A stretch of 42,202 nt of DNA from an uncultured Roseovarius sp. Its GTDB lineage: Bacteria; Pseudomonadota; Alphaproteobacteria; Rhodobacterales; Rhodobacteraceae. Location: positions 1 to 42,202 of the forward strand of contig NZ_CAJXIP010000019.1 of the NCBI RefSeq assembly GCF_913054395.1. The letters run 5' to 3'. The notes beneath the pieces were generated by a model. The model ran no database searches and was not told where the DNA came from. It saw nothing but the letters and a program-made list of their open reading frames with translations. Position numbers and translations under genes: made by a program. Below, piece by piece: positions 32,323 to 39,455 of this stretch (position 1 is its first letter; each line of letters opens with the position of its first letter).

Positions 32323-34628
32323 CAGCCTTTGGGCATCCGCAGTACCACGTCGCGCCCACGCTTCTTATAGCGAAGCTCCGTGTCGCCAATCGCCAATACC
32401 TGCCCGCCATTCAGGCGGTCGCCTACCTGCACTTTCTGATAGCGGCCATTGGCCAGCCGGACCAGGGCGCGGCGGTTCTTGGCGTTGCCGTAAACGCCGA
32501 TAAGATTGACGTCGCGCAGATTGATCGCGTTGCGCGCGGTCGCCTGTCGCGCCACCGAGGCCTTGGAGGGAATCGACGGCGCGGCGGGCTTGGCGGCCTG
32601 GCCGGAAATCGCGGGCGTATTCGAAGGCGTGCTGCGGCTCACGATCTTTTCGAAATTGCCGGGTCGCGGTTTGGGCTTGAGCGAAGCCACCACCGCCTGT
32701 TCGGTGCTGGTGGTGTCCGGTGTTTCGACGGCCTCGGCAAGGGCTTTGGCCACTGCGGCAGCATCAGGTTCGGGCGCGCGCAGGAGGGCGGCGGCGTTGA
32801 TCACCGTTTGCGGGCGGCTGCGCGGGCGCAGCGCCGCCAGTTCCGAACGGGTGCGCCCACTGAGTACGCCGCGTTCCTGTTGTTCAGCCAGATTATCGGG
32901 GCGGCTGCGCGGGCGAATTTCGCCTAATCGCTGCTGTTCGGCCTGCGCTTCGGCGGTTTGCTCAAGTCCCGGCAGGGGCACGGCGCGGGCGGGCATGTCC
33001 GGCGGCACAAGCGGCGGCGGCCCTGCGCGTACAAGCACGCCATCCGGCGTCAGCGCCCCACCGCGTGTTGCAAGAACAAAGCCACGCGGGTCAAGTGCGA
33101 ACTGCGTGTCCGGCGGCGCGGGCGAGGCGGGGGTTTCGGGGCGCCGGTCAACCCCGGCGCCCTGGGGCGAGGGCAGGGCGACCGCATCCTGAAAATTGAC
33201 CGTGTCGTCAATTGAGGTGAGATAGAAATCATCAAGCCCGGTGGCATTGGGCACCTCTGTCTGGGTCGGTGCCATTTGCCAGATCCCGGTCGCGGCGTAG
33301 CGCGCCAAGGCCTGATCCGGCGTCAGTTCCGCAGCAGGAACGGCCTGTGCGGTCTCTTGCGCCGCGGTCTCTGGCGGGGTGGCTTCGGACACTGGCGCAG
33401 GTGCGACCACCGGGTCAAGCTGTGCCTCCTGCGGGGGGGCTGCCTCGGGCAGTGGCGTCGGCTGGTTCACGGCATCCGCAACCGGGTCCTCGGTCTCGGG
33501 GGCGGGCGGTGGCCGGGTTGCTATGATCTCGGGCGTGGGGGACTTGCGGAACAATCCGGCCACGCCCCCGTCGGTGAACATTGCCGCCCAGGCCGCAACC
33601 ATGATCAGGAAAAGCAGCAGGACCGCGGTCAGGATCAGGCCCAGATAGCGCGGCTTTCCGCCCACGCGCTGATCCGCACGTGCGCCAAAGACCGTCATGC
33701 GCTCGGCCTCGTTCGGCGAGCCTGTTTTTGCCTCGGCACGTTTGGCCGGTTTGTTGCGGCGCAAAGCCGCTGCGGCCCGTTCCTGTGGTTCGGGCGTCGG
33801 CGTCAGGCTGGCGGCGGCCAGATCGCCCCAGGCGGGATCAACGGCGCCGGTCAGTTGCGGCGCGGGGCCGGGCCCAGGCAGATCCGGCAGCGGCGCCGAA
33901 GGGGCCGTGGGCGTAAATCGCTCGGCACCCGCCAGCTTTGGCGCCTGCCCCGGATCAACGGTGCGATTGGCCCGGATGCTGGTAAAGGCAACGGCCGGGG
34001 TCTTGTTCTCGGGCGCGGCAGGGGGCGCGGGGTCTTGCGGCGCATCCGGGGCAGATGCCTCTGTACCCTCGGGCATATGGGCCGCACCGATGATCGACAC
34101 GGCGGTCTCGTCGCGGTCAATCGACACCTTGGGGCCAAGCGTGTCACGGGCGTGCCGGGTGGTGCCAAAAAACGGCTCGCCGGGAAAGGTGCTCGCATCG
34201 GGGCGCGCGACAAAGCTTATCGGATTGAACGCGTGCTCAAGGCCAAAGGCTTCGGCCTCTTCCAGCGTTTCGCGGGCAACGGCGGCGACCAGGATACGAT
34301 CGCCATCCAGCGCCCAGTCATAGGTCAGATCCTCAAGCGCATAGGGCGTGGCCCCGTCCAGCGCCTCAGCGACCGCACGGTCAATATCACCATCCGGTGC
34401 CGTATCCGCCGACAGGTCAAGGTATTTAATCTGTTCGTTCGGCAGGATCAGCTTGGTCGCAAAGCCCGAGGGATCAAGTGCCAGTGCCTTGGATTTCAAA
34501 GCCGCGAGATCGCCATTCAGGTCCTCTGCGTCGAGGGTCGTTTCGCCCACCAGATGCCAGCCCGCATGCGCGCGGTGCAAAAGGCCGATGCCTTCGACGG
34601 ACAGGGATAAGGCGAAATTGGGTTTCAT
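32322..34628 (-). CDS. Single-chain GspL-like / GspC(HR)-like membrane protein
   Basis: A 768-aa bitopic membrane protein. Residues 1-150 read like the cytosolic actin-like domain of GspL: KLILPNEQIKYLDLS, DGATPYALEDLTYDW, and RILVAAVARETLEEAEAFG. Residues 180-325 are Pro/Ala-rich. One helix spans 328-351 (YLGLILTAVLLLFLIMVAAW). A long periplasmic linker (352-700) contains three RPRSRP/KPKPRP motifs. Residues 700-768 resemble the GspC HR / PilP domain: INLRDVNLIGVYGNAKNRRALV, then VQVGDRLNGGQVLAIGD and GRDVVLRMP. In type II secretion these are separate proteins that link the cytosolic ATPase to the outer-membrane secretin. Here no secretin, ATPase or pseudopilin gene is near; the only partner is the coupled antiporter gene. 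Family assignment is by eye and the function is unknown. Confidence 0.82.
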   Translation of the reverse strand: MKPNFALSLSVEGIGLLHRAHAGWHLVGETTLDAEDLNGDLAALKSKALALDPSGFATKLILPNEQIKYLDLSADTAPDGDIDRAVAEALDGATPYALEDLTYDWALDGDRILVAAVARETLEEAEAFGLEHAFNPISFVARPDASTFPGEPFFGTTRHARDTLGPKVSIDRDETAVSIIGAAHMPEGTEASAPDAPQDPAPPAAPENKTPAVAFTSIRANRTVDPGQAPKLAGAERFTPTAPSAPLPDLPGPGPAPQLTGAVDPAWGDLAAASLTPTPEPQERAAAALRRNKPAKRAEAKTGSPNEAERMTVFGARADQRVGGKPRYLGLILTAVLLLFLIMVAAWAAMFTDGGVAGLFRKSPTPEIIATRPPPAPETEDPVADAVNQPTPLPEAAPPQEAQLDPVVAPAPVSEATPPETAAQETAQAVPAAELTPDQALARYAATGIWQMAPTQTEVPNATGLDDFYLTSIDDTVNFQDAVALPSPQGAGVDRRPETPASPAPPDTQFALDPRGFVLATRGGALTPDGVLVRAGPPPLVPPDMPARAVPLPGLEQTAEAQAEQQRLGEIRPRSRPDNLAEQQERGVLSGRTRSELAALRPRSRPQTVINAAALLRAPEPDAAAVAKALAEAVETPDTTSTEQAVVASLKPKPRPGNFEKIVSRSTPSNTPAISGQAAKPAAPSIPSKASVARQATARNAINLRDVNLIGVYGNAKNRRALVRLANGRYQKVQVGDRLNGGQVLAIGDTELRYKKRGRDVVLRMPKG

Positions 34629-34684
34629 CTATACTGCTTTAACACCGGCACTGCGCAATCGGGAGTCCTGCGTTCACCGCGCTG

Positions 34685-34715
34685 ATTTTATAGCAGCTTC
34701 GCGCCGAGGCAAACT
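34685..34715 (-). promoter_or_regulatory. Possible promoter of the GspL/GspC-like - antiporter operon
   Basis: On the minus strand TATAAA (34692-34687) stands out in a GC-rich gap just after the metY terminator and about 58 bp before the ATG. A TTTGCC or AGTTTG sequence 15-17 bases upstream could act as a poor -35. The strength of the -10 match is the only support. Confidence 0.28.
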
Positions 34716-34759
34716 AAAAGCCCCGTCCCGGCGCCGCCACGGGCGGCCCGGAACGGGGG
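34716..34759 (-). terminator. Rho-independent terminator after metY
   Basis: On the minus strand CCCCGTTCCGG pairs with CCGGGACGGGG (one G-U pair) and the stem continues with CCGCC/GGCGG after a small internal loop. CTTTT follows immediately. It begins six bases after the metY stop and separates it from the GspL/GspC-like operon. Confidence 0.85.
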
Positions 34760-34764
34760 AAGAA

Positions 34765-36045
34765 TCAGCCGTTCGCCTTGGACAGCGCCTGATCGAGATC
34801 GGCGATGATGTCCTCGGCATCCTCGATCCCGATCGAGATTCGCACCACATTCGGCGCAGCCCCGGCAGCGGTTTGCTGTTCCGGCGAAAGCTGGCGGTGG
34901 GTGGTCGAGGCGGAATGGATCACCAGGCTTCGGGTGTCACCGAGGTTGGCCACATGGCTGAACAATTCAAGGCTGTCGACAAAGCGGATGCAGGCATCAT
35001 AGCCCCCCTTGAGCGCAATCGTGAACAGCCCGCCAGCGCCTTTTGGGCAAATCCGCGCGACACGGTCGTGATAGGGCGACGAGGCAAGACCGGCATAGGT
35101 CACGGCCTCGATCGCGGGGTGACTTTCAAGCCATCCGGCCACTTTTTCGGCGTTCTGAACATGGCGCTCCATGCGCAGGCTGAGGGTTTCGATCCCCATC
35201 AGGGTGTAATGCGCCGCTTGCGGGTTGAGTGTCATGCCCAGATCACGCAGGCCAATGGCGATGCTGTGGAAGGTAAAGGCGAGCGGCCCGAAGGTTTCGT
35301 GGAACTTGAGGCCGTGATAGGCGGTCTCGGGGGCGCTGAGCGAGGGGAACTTATCCGAGGCAGACCAGTTGAAATTGCCCGAATCCACCACGACGCCGCC
35401 GGTGACGGTGCCATTGCCGGTCAGGTATTTGGTCATCGAATGCACGACAAGCGTCGCACCGTGCTCGATCGGACGGCAGAGGTACGGCGTGGCGCTTGTG
35501 TTATCCACGATCAGCGGCACACCGGCGGTATCGGCGATCTTCGCCACCGCGTCGAGATCGGTGATATAGCCGCCCGGATTGGCGATGGATTCGCAGAAGA
35601 CGGCGCGGGTATCGTCATCAATCGCCGCCGCAATTGCGTCGAGGTCATCGAAATCGACGAATTTCGCGGACCAGCCAAAGCGTTTGATTGTCTGGCTGAA
35701 CTGGGTGATCGAGCCACCATAAAGACGCGTCGAGACCACCACGTTAAGGCCCGGCCCCATCAGCGGGAAAAGCGCCATGATCTGGGCGGCATGGCCGGAT
35801 GAACAACAGACCGCGCCGACACCGCCCTCAAGTGTCGCGACACGTTCCTGAAGCGCGGCCACCGTCGGATTGGTCAGGCGCGAGTAGATGTACCCGACCT
35901 CTTGCAGGTTGAACAGCGCGGCGGCGTGTTCGGCATCGCGAAACACATAGGCCGTTGTCTGGTAAATCGGCACCTGCCGCGCGCCGGTGGCGGGATCCGG
36001 TCGGGCGCCGGCGTGAATCTGCAATGTGTCAAAGCCATAAGCCAT
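34765..36045 (-). CDS. metY: O-acetylhomoserine sulfhydrylase (MetY type), PLP enzyme
   Basis: Cytosolic Cys/Met-metabolism PLP enzyme of 426 aa, the length of the O-acetylhomoserine (thiol)-lyase group that makes homocysteine directly from sulfide. Landmarks: FDTLQIHAGARPDPATGARQVPIYQTTAYVF at the start, GYIYSRLTNPT, VDNTSATPYLCRPIEHGA with Asp181, and SMTKYLTGNG with PLP-binding Lys206. The C-terminus has VANLGDTRSLVIHSASTTHRQL. The ATG at 36045 has a perfect AGGAGG site; a start 30 bases upstream would bury that site in the coding region. The leader folds into two hairpins, one touching the ribosome site. A metZ-type (succinylhomoserine) function is a less likely alternative. Confidence 0.94.
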   Translation of the reverse strand: MAYGFDTLQIHAGARPDPATGARQVPIYQTTAYVFRDAEHAAALFNLQEVGYIYSRLTNPTVAALQERVATLEGGVGAVCCSSGHAAQIMALFPLMGPGLNVVVSTRLYGGSITQFSQTIKRFGWSAKFVDFDDLDAIAAAIDDDTRAVFCESIANPGGYITDLDAVAKIADTAGVPLIVDNTSATPYLCRPIEHGATLVVHSMTKYLTGNGTVTGGVVVDSGNFNWSASDKFPSLSAPETAYHGLKFHETFGPLAFTFHSIAIGLRDLGMTLNPQAAHYTLMGIETLSLRMERHVQNAEKVAGWLESHPAIEAVTYAGLASSPYHDRVARICPKGAGGLFTIALKGGYDACIRFVDSLELFSHVANLGDTRSLVIHSASTTHRQLSPEQQTAAGAAPNVVRISIGIEDAEDIIADLDQALSKANG

Positions 36046-36054
36046 TTTATCTGT

Positions 36055-36113
36055 CCTCCTCGGAAATGCTTGCATTCGGGTTTAGGGCATCCGAGTTTGC
36101 GCCACAACTGGCG
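36055..36113 (-). promoter_or_regulatory. Structured leader of metY overlapping its ribosome-binding site
   Basis: On the minus strand the order is: stem CGCCA-GTTG-TGGCG (36113-36100), then CTCGGA (36095-36090) pairing with TCCGAG (36064-36059), with TGC/GCA extending the helix. The distal arm overlaps the first two bases of AGGAGG (36060-36055). The arrangement could gate ribosome access. It does not fit the SAM-II or SAM/SAH riboswitch patterns that I know. Confidence 0.4.
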
Positions 36114-36137
36114 TTAACTCATTCTAGGAGACCCGAG

Positions 36138-36551
36138 ATGGCATATCCGTTTCATCTGGCGATAAATGTGACCGATCTGGACGCGGCGCGCGGCTTTTAT
36201 GGCGACCTTCTGGGCGCGACCGAGGGCCGATCGACCGAAACCTGGGTCGATTTCGATTTCTTCGGCCATCAACTAAGCCTGCATCTCGGTGCGCCCTTTG
36301 CCACCAAGCCAACCGGCAAGGTCGGTGATCACATGGTTCAGATGCCGCATTTCGGCGTGGTTTTGCCGCTGGAGACATGGCGCGAGGTCGCCGCGCGCCT
36401 CGAACAGGCCGGGACAGAGTTTGTCATCCCGCCGACCGTGCGCTTTGAAGGAGAGCCGGGGGAGCAATGGACGATGTTTTTCTGTGACCCCTCGGGCAAC
36501 CCTGTGGAATTGAAAGGTTTTGCCGATATGGGCGCTGTGTTCGCGTCGTGA
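36138..36551 (+). CDS. VOC (glyoxalase/dioxygenase-fold) family protein
   Basis: Metal-binding VOC-superfamily protein of 137 aa with two beta-alpha-beta-beta-beta modules. PFHLAINVTDLDAARGFYGDLLGA (His6 as candidate ligand) opens the first, and MPHFGVVLPLETWREVAARLEQAG the second. WTMFFCDPSGNPVELKGF carries the C-terminal Glu ligand. Cytosolic; the family covers glyoxalases, dioxygenases and resistance proteins, and nothing here narrows it. The start ATG at 36138 has TAGGAG seven bases upstream. It is divergent from metY, 92 bp apart, and convergent with the next gene. Confidence 0.92.
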   Translation: MAYPFHLAINVTDLDAARGFYGDLLGATEGRSTETWVDFDFFGHQLSLHLGAPFATKPTGKVGDHMVQMPHFGVVLPLETWREVAARLEQAGTEFVIPPTVRFEGEPGEQWTMFFCDPSGNPVELKGFADMGAVFAS

Positions 36552-36571
36552 CAGGCTGAATCTTTCGGGGC

Positions 36572-37576
36572 TTAGCGCATCCAAAATCCGTTGCGCTTGA
36601 TCGTATTGCGGATGGCCTGTTCGCGGCGCGGCAGGTCGTCCTGATCGAACAACGCACGCACTTTCCGGCCGCGCCCCTGATAGATCATCCGTTTGATCGG
36701 GTCGTATTCCTTCAGCACCTTCTTGACGCGATTGGGCGCGGTTACGCTTTCCAGTACCTTGACCACATGATCGGATTCGCGGGCATAAAGCAGGGGCAGA
36801 ACCCGGTAATGACAGGTGATATCGCCATCCAGAAGCCCCGCCTCAGGCGTGTCGCGGGCACCGCCAAACGAGTGGATCACCAGAGGCAGGGCAACCTGAT
36901 CAAGCCAGGGATCAAGTTCCTGGCAGACAAGTTCCGGCGGGGCATCGTTGGCAATGGCCAGGGCGTAGTCCAGAAACCGCTGACCAAAGACACGCGGGCA
37001 GTCGTAAAAGAAAAAACCCGCGTTGAAATAAAGATAGCGCTGCCAGTATTCATCGGGCTGCCCCAGATCCAGTGAGCTTTCAAAATCAAGCCCGAACTTG
37101 TCATAAAGTGATTTCCAGATGGCGCCATAGCCGGGGCCGTAAAGTTCAAGCTGCGGCCAGGTGCCTTCGCGCCGCATCGAGGCGGTGGGGCGGGTGAAAT
37201 CGAACGGAACCGAGGCCAGATCCCCGGTGATCAGGGTGTCGGTATCAAAAAACACGAAGGGCTCGCCCTTGGGCAGGCTGAACAGAGCCTCGATCTTGTT
37301 GCCATAGGGATAGGTGTGGCCGAAGTGCTTGTTCTCAAACGGAATGATTTCGGCGCCCAGCTCCTTCAGAAGATCGCGGGTCTCGTCGCCCCTGATGCGC
37401 GGATCATTGGGCCAGAGCGCGCCCGGCTGGGGTTCGGCTACGAACAGCCTGCCCTTGAAATCAGGGCTCTGGTCGCGCAGCGAGGCCGCAAATATCAGCG
37501 CCTCGAATTGTAGCCGCCCACCCTGACCAACGATCATGATATTGAAATCGGTGTGCTTCTCCGTGGTCTTTGCCAT
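36572..37576 (-). CDS. Putative GT-A-fold glycosyltransferase
   Basis: A 334-aa cytosolic protein without signal peptide. FNIMIVGQGGRLQFEALIFAASLRDQ at the N-terminus resembles a nucleotide-sugar Rossmann strand. FVFFDTDTLITGDL has a DxD motif (Asp111-Thr-Asp113), which in GT8-like and related GT-A enzymes binds the metal and donor. YLYFNAGFFFYDCPRVFGQRFLDYA and LDQVALPLVIHSFGG match the middle and late parts of GT8-like enzymes in pattern. The C-terminus is basic (RVKKVLKEYDPIKRMIYQGRGRKVRALF). It stands alone between VOC and SulP genes, apart from the polysaccharide genes at the left of the window. Assignment rests on the DxD context; donor and acceptor are unknown. Confidence 0.65.
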   Translation of the reverse strand: MAKTTEKHTDFNIMIVGQGGRLQFEALIFAASLRDQSPDFKGRLFVAEPQPGALWPNDPRIRGDETRDLLKELGAEIIPFENKHFGHTYPYGNKIEALFSLPKGEPFVFFDTDTLITGDLASVPFDFTRPTASMRREGTWPQLELYGPGYGAIWKSLYDKFGLDFESSLDLGQPDEYWQRYLYFNAGFFFYDCPRVFGQRFLDYALAIANDAPPELVCQELDPWLDQVALPLVIHSFGGARDTPEAGLLDGDITCHYRVLPLLYARESDHVVKVLESVTAPNRVKKVLKEYDPIKRMIYQGRGRKVRALFDQDDLPRREQAIRNTIKRNGFWMR

Positions 37577-37661
37577 GCCTGCGCCCCGGTTCGTGCCTTG
37601 CTGCTTTTCGGGCCACTATAGGGGCAATCCCGCAGGGGCAGAAGGGGGAAGTGAACGCCTG

Positions 37662-39395
37662 TCAGGCCTGGTCTTCCCGGGGCAGGGATTTCAGGGTCGT
37701 GACCGCCTCATATTGGGACAAAAAGACCTGACCGGTCATTTCCGTCAGGAAATGCTGTTGCCTGAGGCGGTCCATGACCGGGCCCTTGACCTCGGACAGG
37801 TGAAGCCTGACGTTCATCTCGTGCAGGCGCTCGTTGATCATTTCAAGCGATTCAAGCGCGCTCAGGTCGATTTCATTGATCGCCGAGCATTGCAGGATCA
37901 CGTGGCGAATTTGCGGATCATTGGCCACCCGGTTGTGAATCTTTTCCTCAAGAAAGCGGGCATTGGCGAAATACAGGCTTTCATCGACGCGCAGGCTTAC
38001 GATGTGGGGATCGGTCTTGACCTTGTGCCGCAGGATATTGCGGAAATGTTCGGTGCCGGGGACCTGTCCGACCTCGGCCACATGCGGGCGGGAGGTCTTG
38101 TAAAGATGCAGCAGGATCGACAGGCCCACCCCGGCGGAAACACCAGCCTCGACCCCAAGACCAAGCGTCAGAAGGATCGTGACCAGAACGGCGGCGAAAT
38201 CCGCCTTGGAATAGTCCCAGCTGCGTTTGAGGATGCTGAAATCCACAAGGCTCAGCACCGCGACGATGATGGTAGCGGCAAGGGTTGCCTTGGGCAGGAA
38301 ATAGATCAGCGGGGTGAGAAACAGCGCCGCAATCGCAAGCCCGACCGCCGTATAAGCCCCCGCGGCCGGGGTTTCGGCGCCGGCATCGAAATTTACCACC
38401 GAGCGCGAAAACCCGCCCGTCACCGGGAAACCGCCGGTAAAGGCCGCGCCGATATTGGCGGCGCCAAGGCCGATCAGCTCCTGGTCTGGATCAATCCGCT
38501 GGCGTTTCTTCGCGGCAAGGGTCTGGGCCACGGAAATCGATTCAACAAATCCGATAATCGAGATCAGGAAGGCCGGTAGCAATAGCTGCCCCAGAAGCGT
38601 CGGCGAGAGCGAAGGCATGGTCAGCGGCGGCAGGCTCTGGGGCACGTCGCCAACGATCCTGACGCCCCGGTCCGCAAGGCCCAAGCCCCAGACGGCAAGC
38701 GTGCTCACGACCACGACCGCGACCGGCCCGGCCTTGACCGCGACGCCAGTAAGGCCCGCGCCCGCACCAAGGCGCTGCATCAGCGGCTTGAGGCCCTTGC
38801 GCACCCAGAACAGAAACGCCGTGCCCAGAATGCCGATCACGGCGGTAATGGGGTTTGTTTCGCCCAGGTGCCCGGCCAGCGACACCACGATGTCCAACAG
38901 GGTGTGGCCCTGCGCATTGATCCCCAGGATATGCTTGAGCTGACTTGCGGCGATGATTAGCCCCGAGGCGGTGATAAAGCCCGCAATCACCGGGTGCGAC
39001 AGGAAGTTGGCGACAAACCCAAGCCGGAAAAGCCCCATGCCCAACAGGATCCCCCCGGACAGGACCGCCAGGGACAATGCGGCAATGCCATAGCCCATCG
39101 TGCCCTGTTCCACGATATTGCTGAGCGCGGCGGCGGTCATCAGGGACACAACGGCGACCGGGCCGACGGCAAGTGCGCGGCTGGTGCCGAAGATCGCGTA
39201 AAGGATGATCGGCGCAATCGAGGCATAAAGCCCTGCCTCGGGCGGCAATCCGGCAAGCAGGGCATAGGCCAGCGATTGCGGGATAAGCATTATAGTGACG
39301 ATCAGCGCCGCAACCAGGTCATTGCCAAAGGCAGTGCGATCATAGACGCGCCCCCATGACAGGATGGGAAGCGCGCGGGTCAGGTAAGCAGGCAT
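37662..39395 (-). CDS. SulP family inorganic anion transporter with STAS domain
   Basis: Inner-membrane anion transporter of 577 aa. About 10-12 helices carry the SLC26/SulP motifs: LVAALIVTIMLIPQSLAYALLAGLPPEAGLYAS near the N-terminus, FLSHPVIAGFITASGLIIA, and QELIGLGAANIGAAFTGGFPVTGGFSRSVVNFDAGA. The cytosolic STAS domain (about 445-560: IVSLRVDESLYFANARFLEEKI, HVILQCSAINEIDLSALESLEMI) follows. Members carry sulfate, bicarbonate or other anions. Its position as third gene after persulfide dioxygenase and SQR, 60 bp after the latter, suggests it moves sulfate or sulfite produced from sulfide oxidation, but direction and substrate are inferences. Confidence 0.93.
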   Translation of the reverse strand: MPAYLTRALPILSWGRVYDRTAFGNDLVAALIVTIMLIPQSLAYALLAGLPPEAGLYASIAPIILYAIFGTSRALAVGPVAVVSLMTAAALSNIVEQGTMGYGIAALSLAVLSGGILLGMGLFRLGFVANFLSHPVIAGFITASGLIIAASQLKHILGINAQGHTLLDIVVSLAGHLGETNPITAVIGILGTAFLFWVRKGLKPLMQRLGAGAGLTGVAVKAGPVAVVVVSTLAVWGLGLADRGVRIVGDVPQSLPPLTMPSLSPTLLGQLLLPAFLISIIGFVESISVAQTLAAKKRQRIDPDQELIGLGAANIGAAFTGGFPVTGGFSRSVVNFDAGAETPAAGAYTAVGLAIAALFLTPLIYFLPKATLAATIIVAVLSLVDFSILKRSWDYSKADFAAVLVTILLTLGLGVEAGVSAGVGLSILLHLYKTSRPHVAEVGQVPGTEHFRNILRHKVKTDPHIVSLRVDESLYFANARFLEEKIHNRVANDPQIRHVILQCSAINEIDLSALESLEMINERLHEMNVRLHLSEVKGPVMDRLRQQHFLTEMTGQVFLSQYEAVTTLKSLPREDQA

Positions 39396-39455
39396 TCAGG
39401 GCTCGGTCTTGTGAAGGCCGCCTTTGCAACCGGGGCAAAGACGGCGCGCGAGGGT

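Noticed and set aside
33276..34610. A 444-codon open frame antisense to the GspL/GspC-like gene.
   Set aside because: The minus-strand protein has coherent domains and a membrane helix; the plus-strand product is Gly/Arg-rich without domains, as expected for a shadow.
36046..36137. Known SAM riboswitch (SAM-II or SAM/SAH) upstream of metY.
   Set aside because: Hairpins are present but the conserved loop and pseudoknot sequences that I know for these classes are not; kept only as an unclassified leader.
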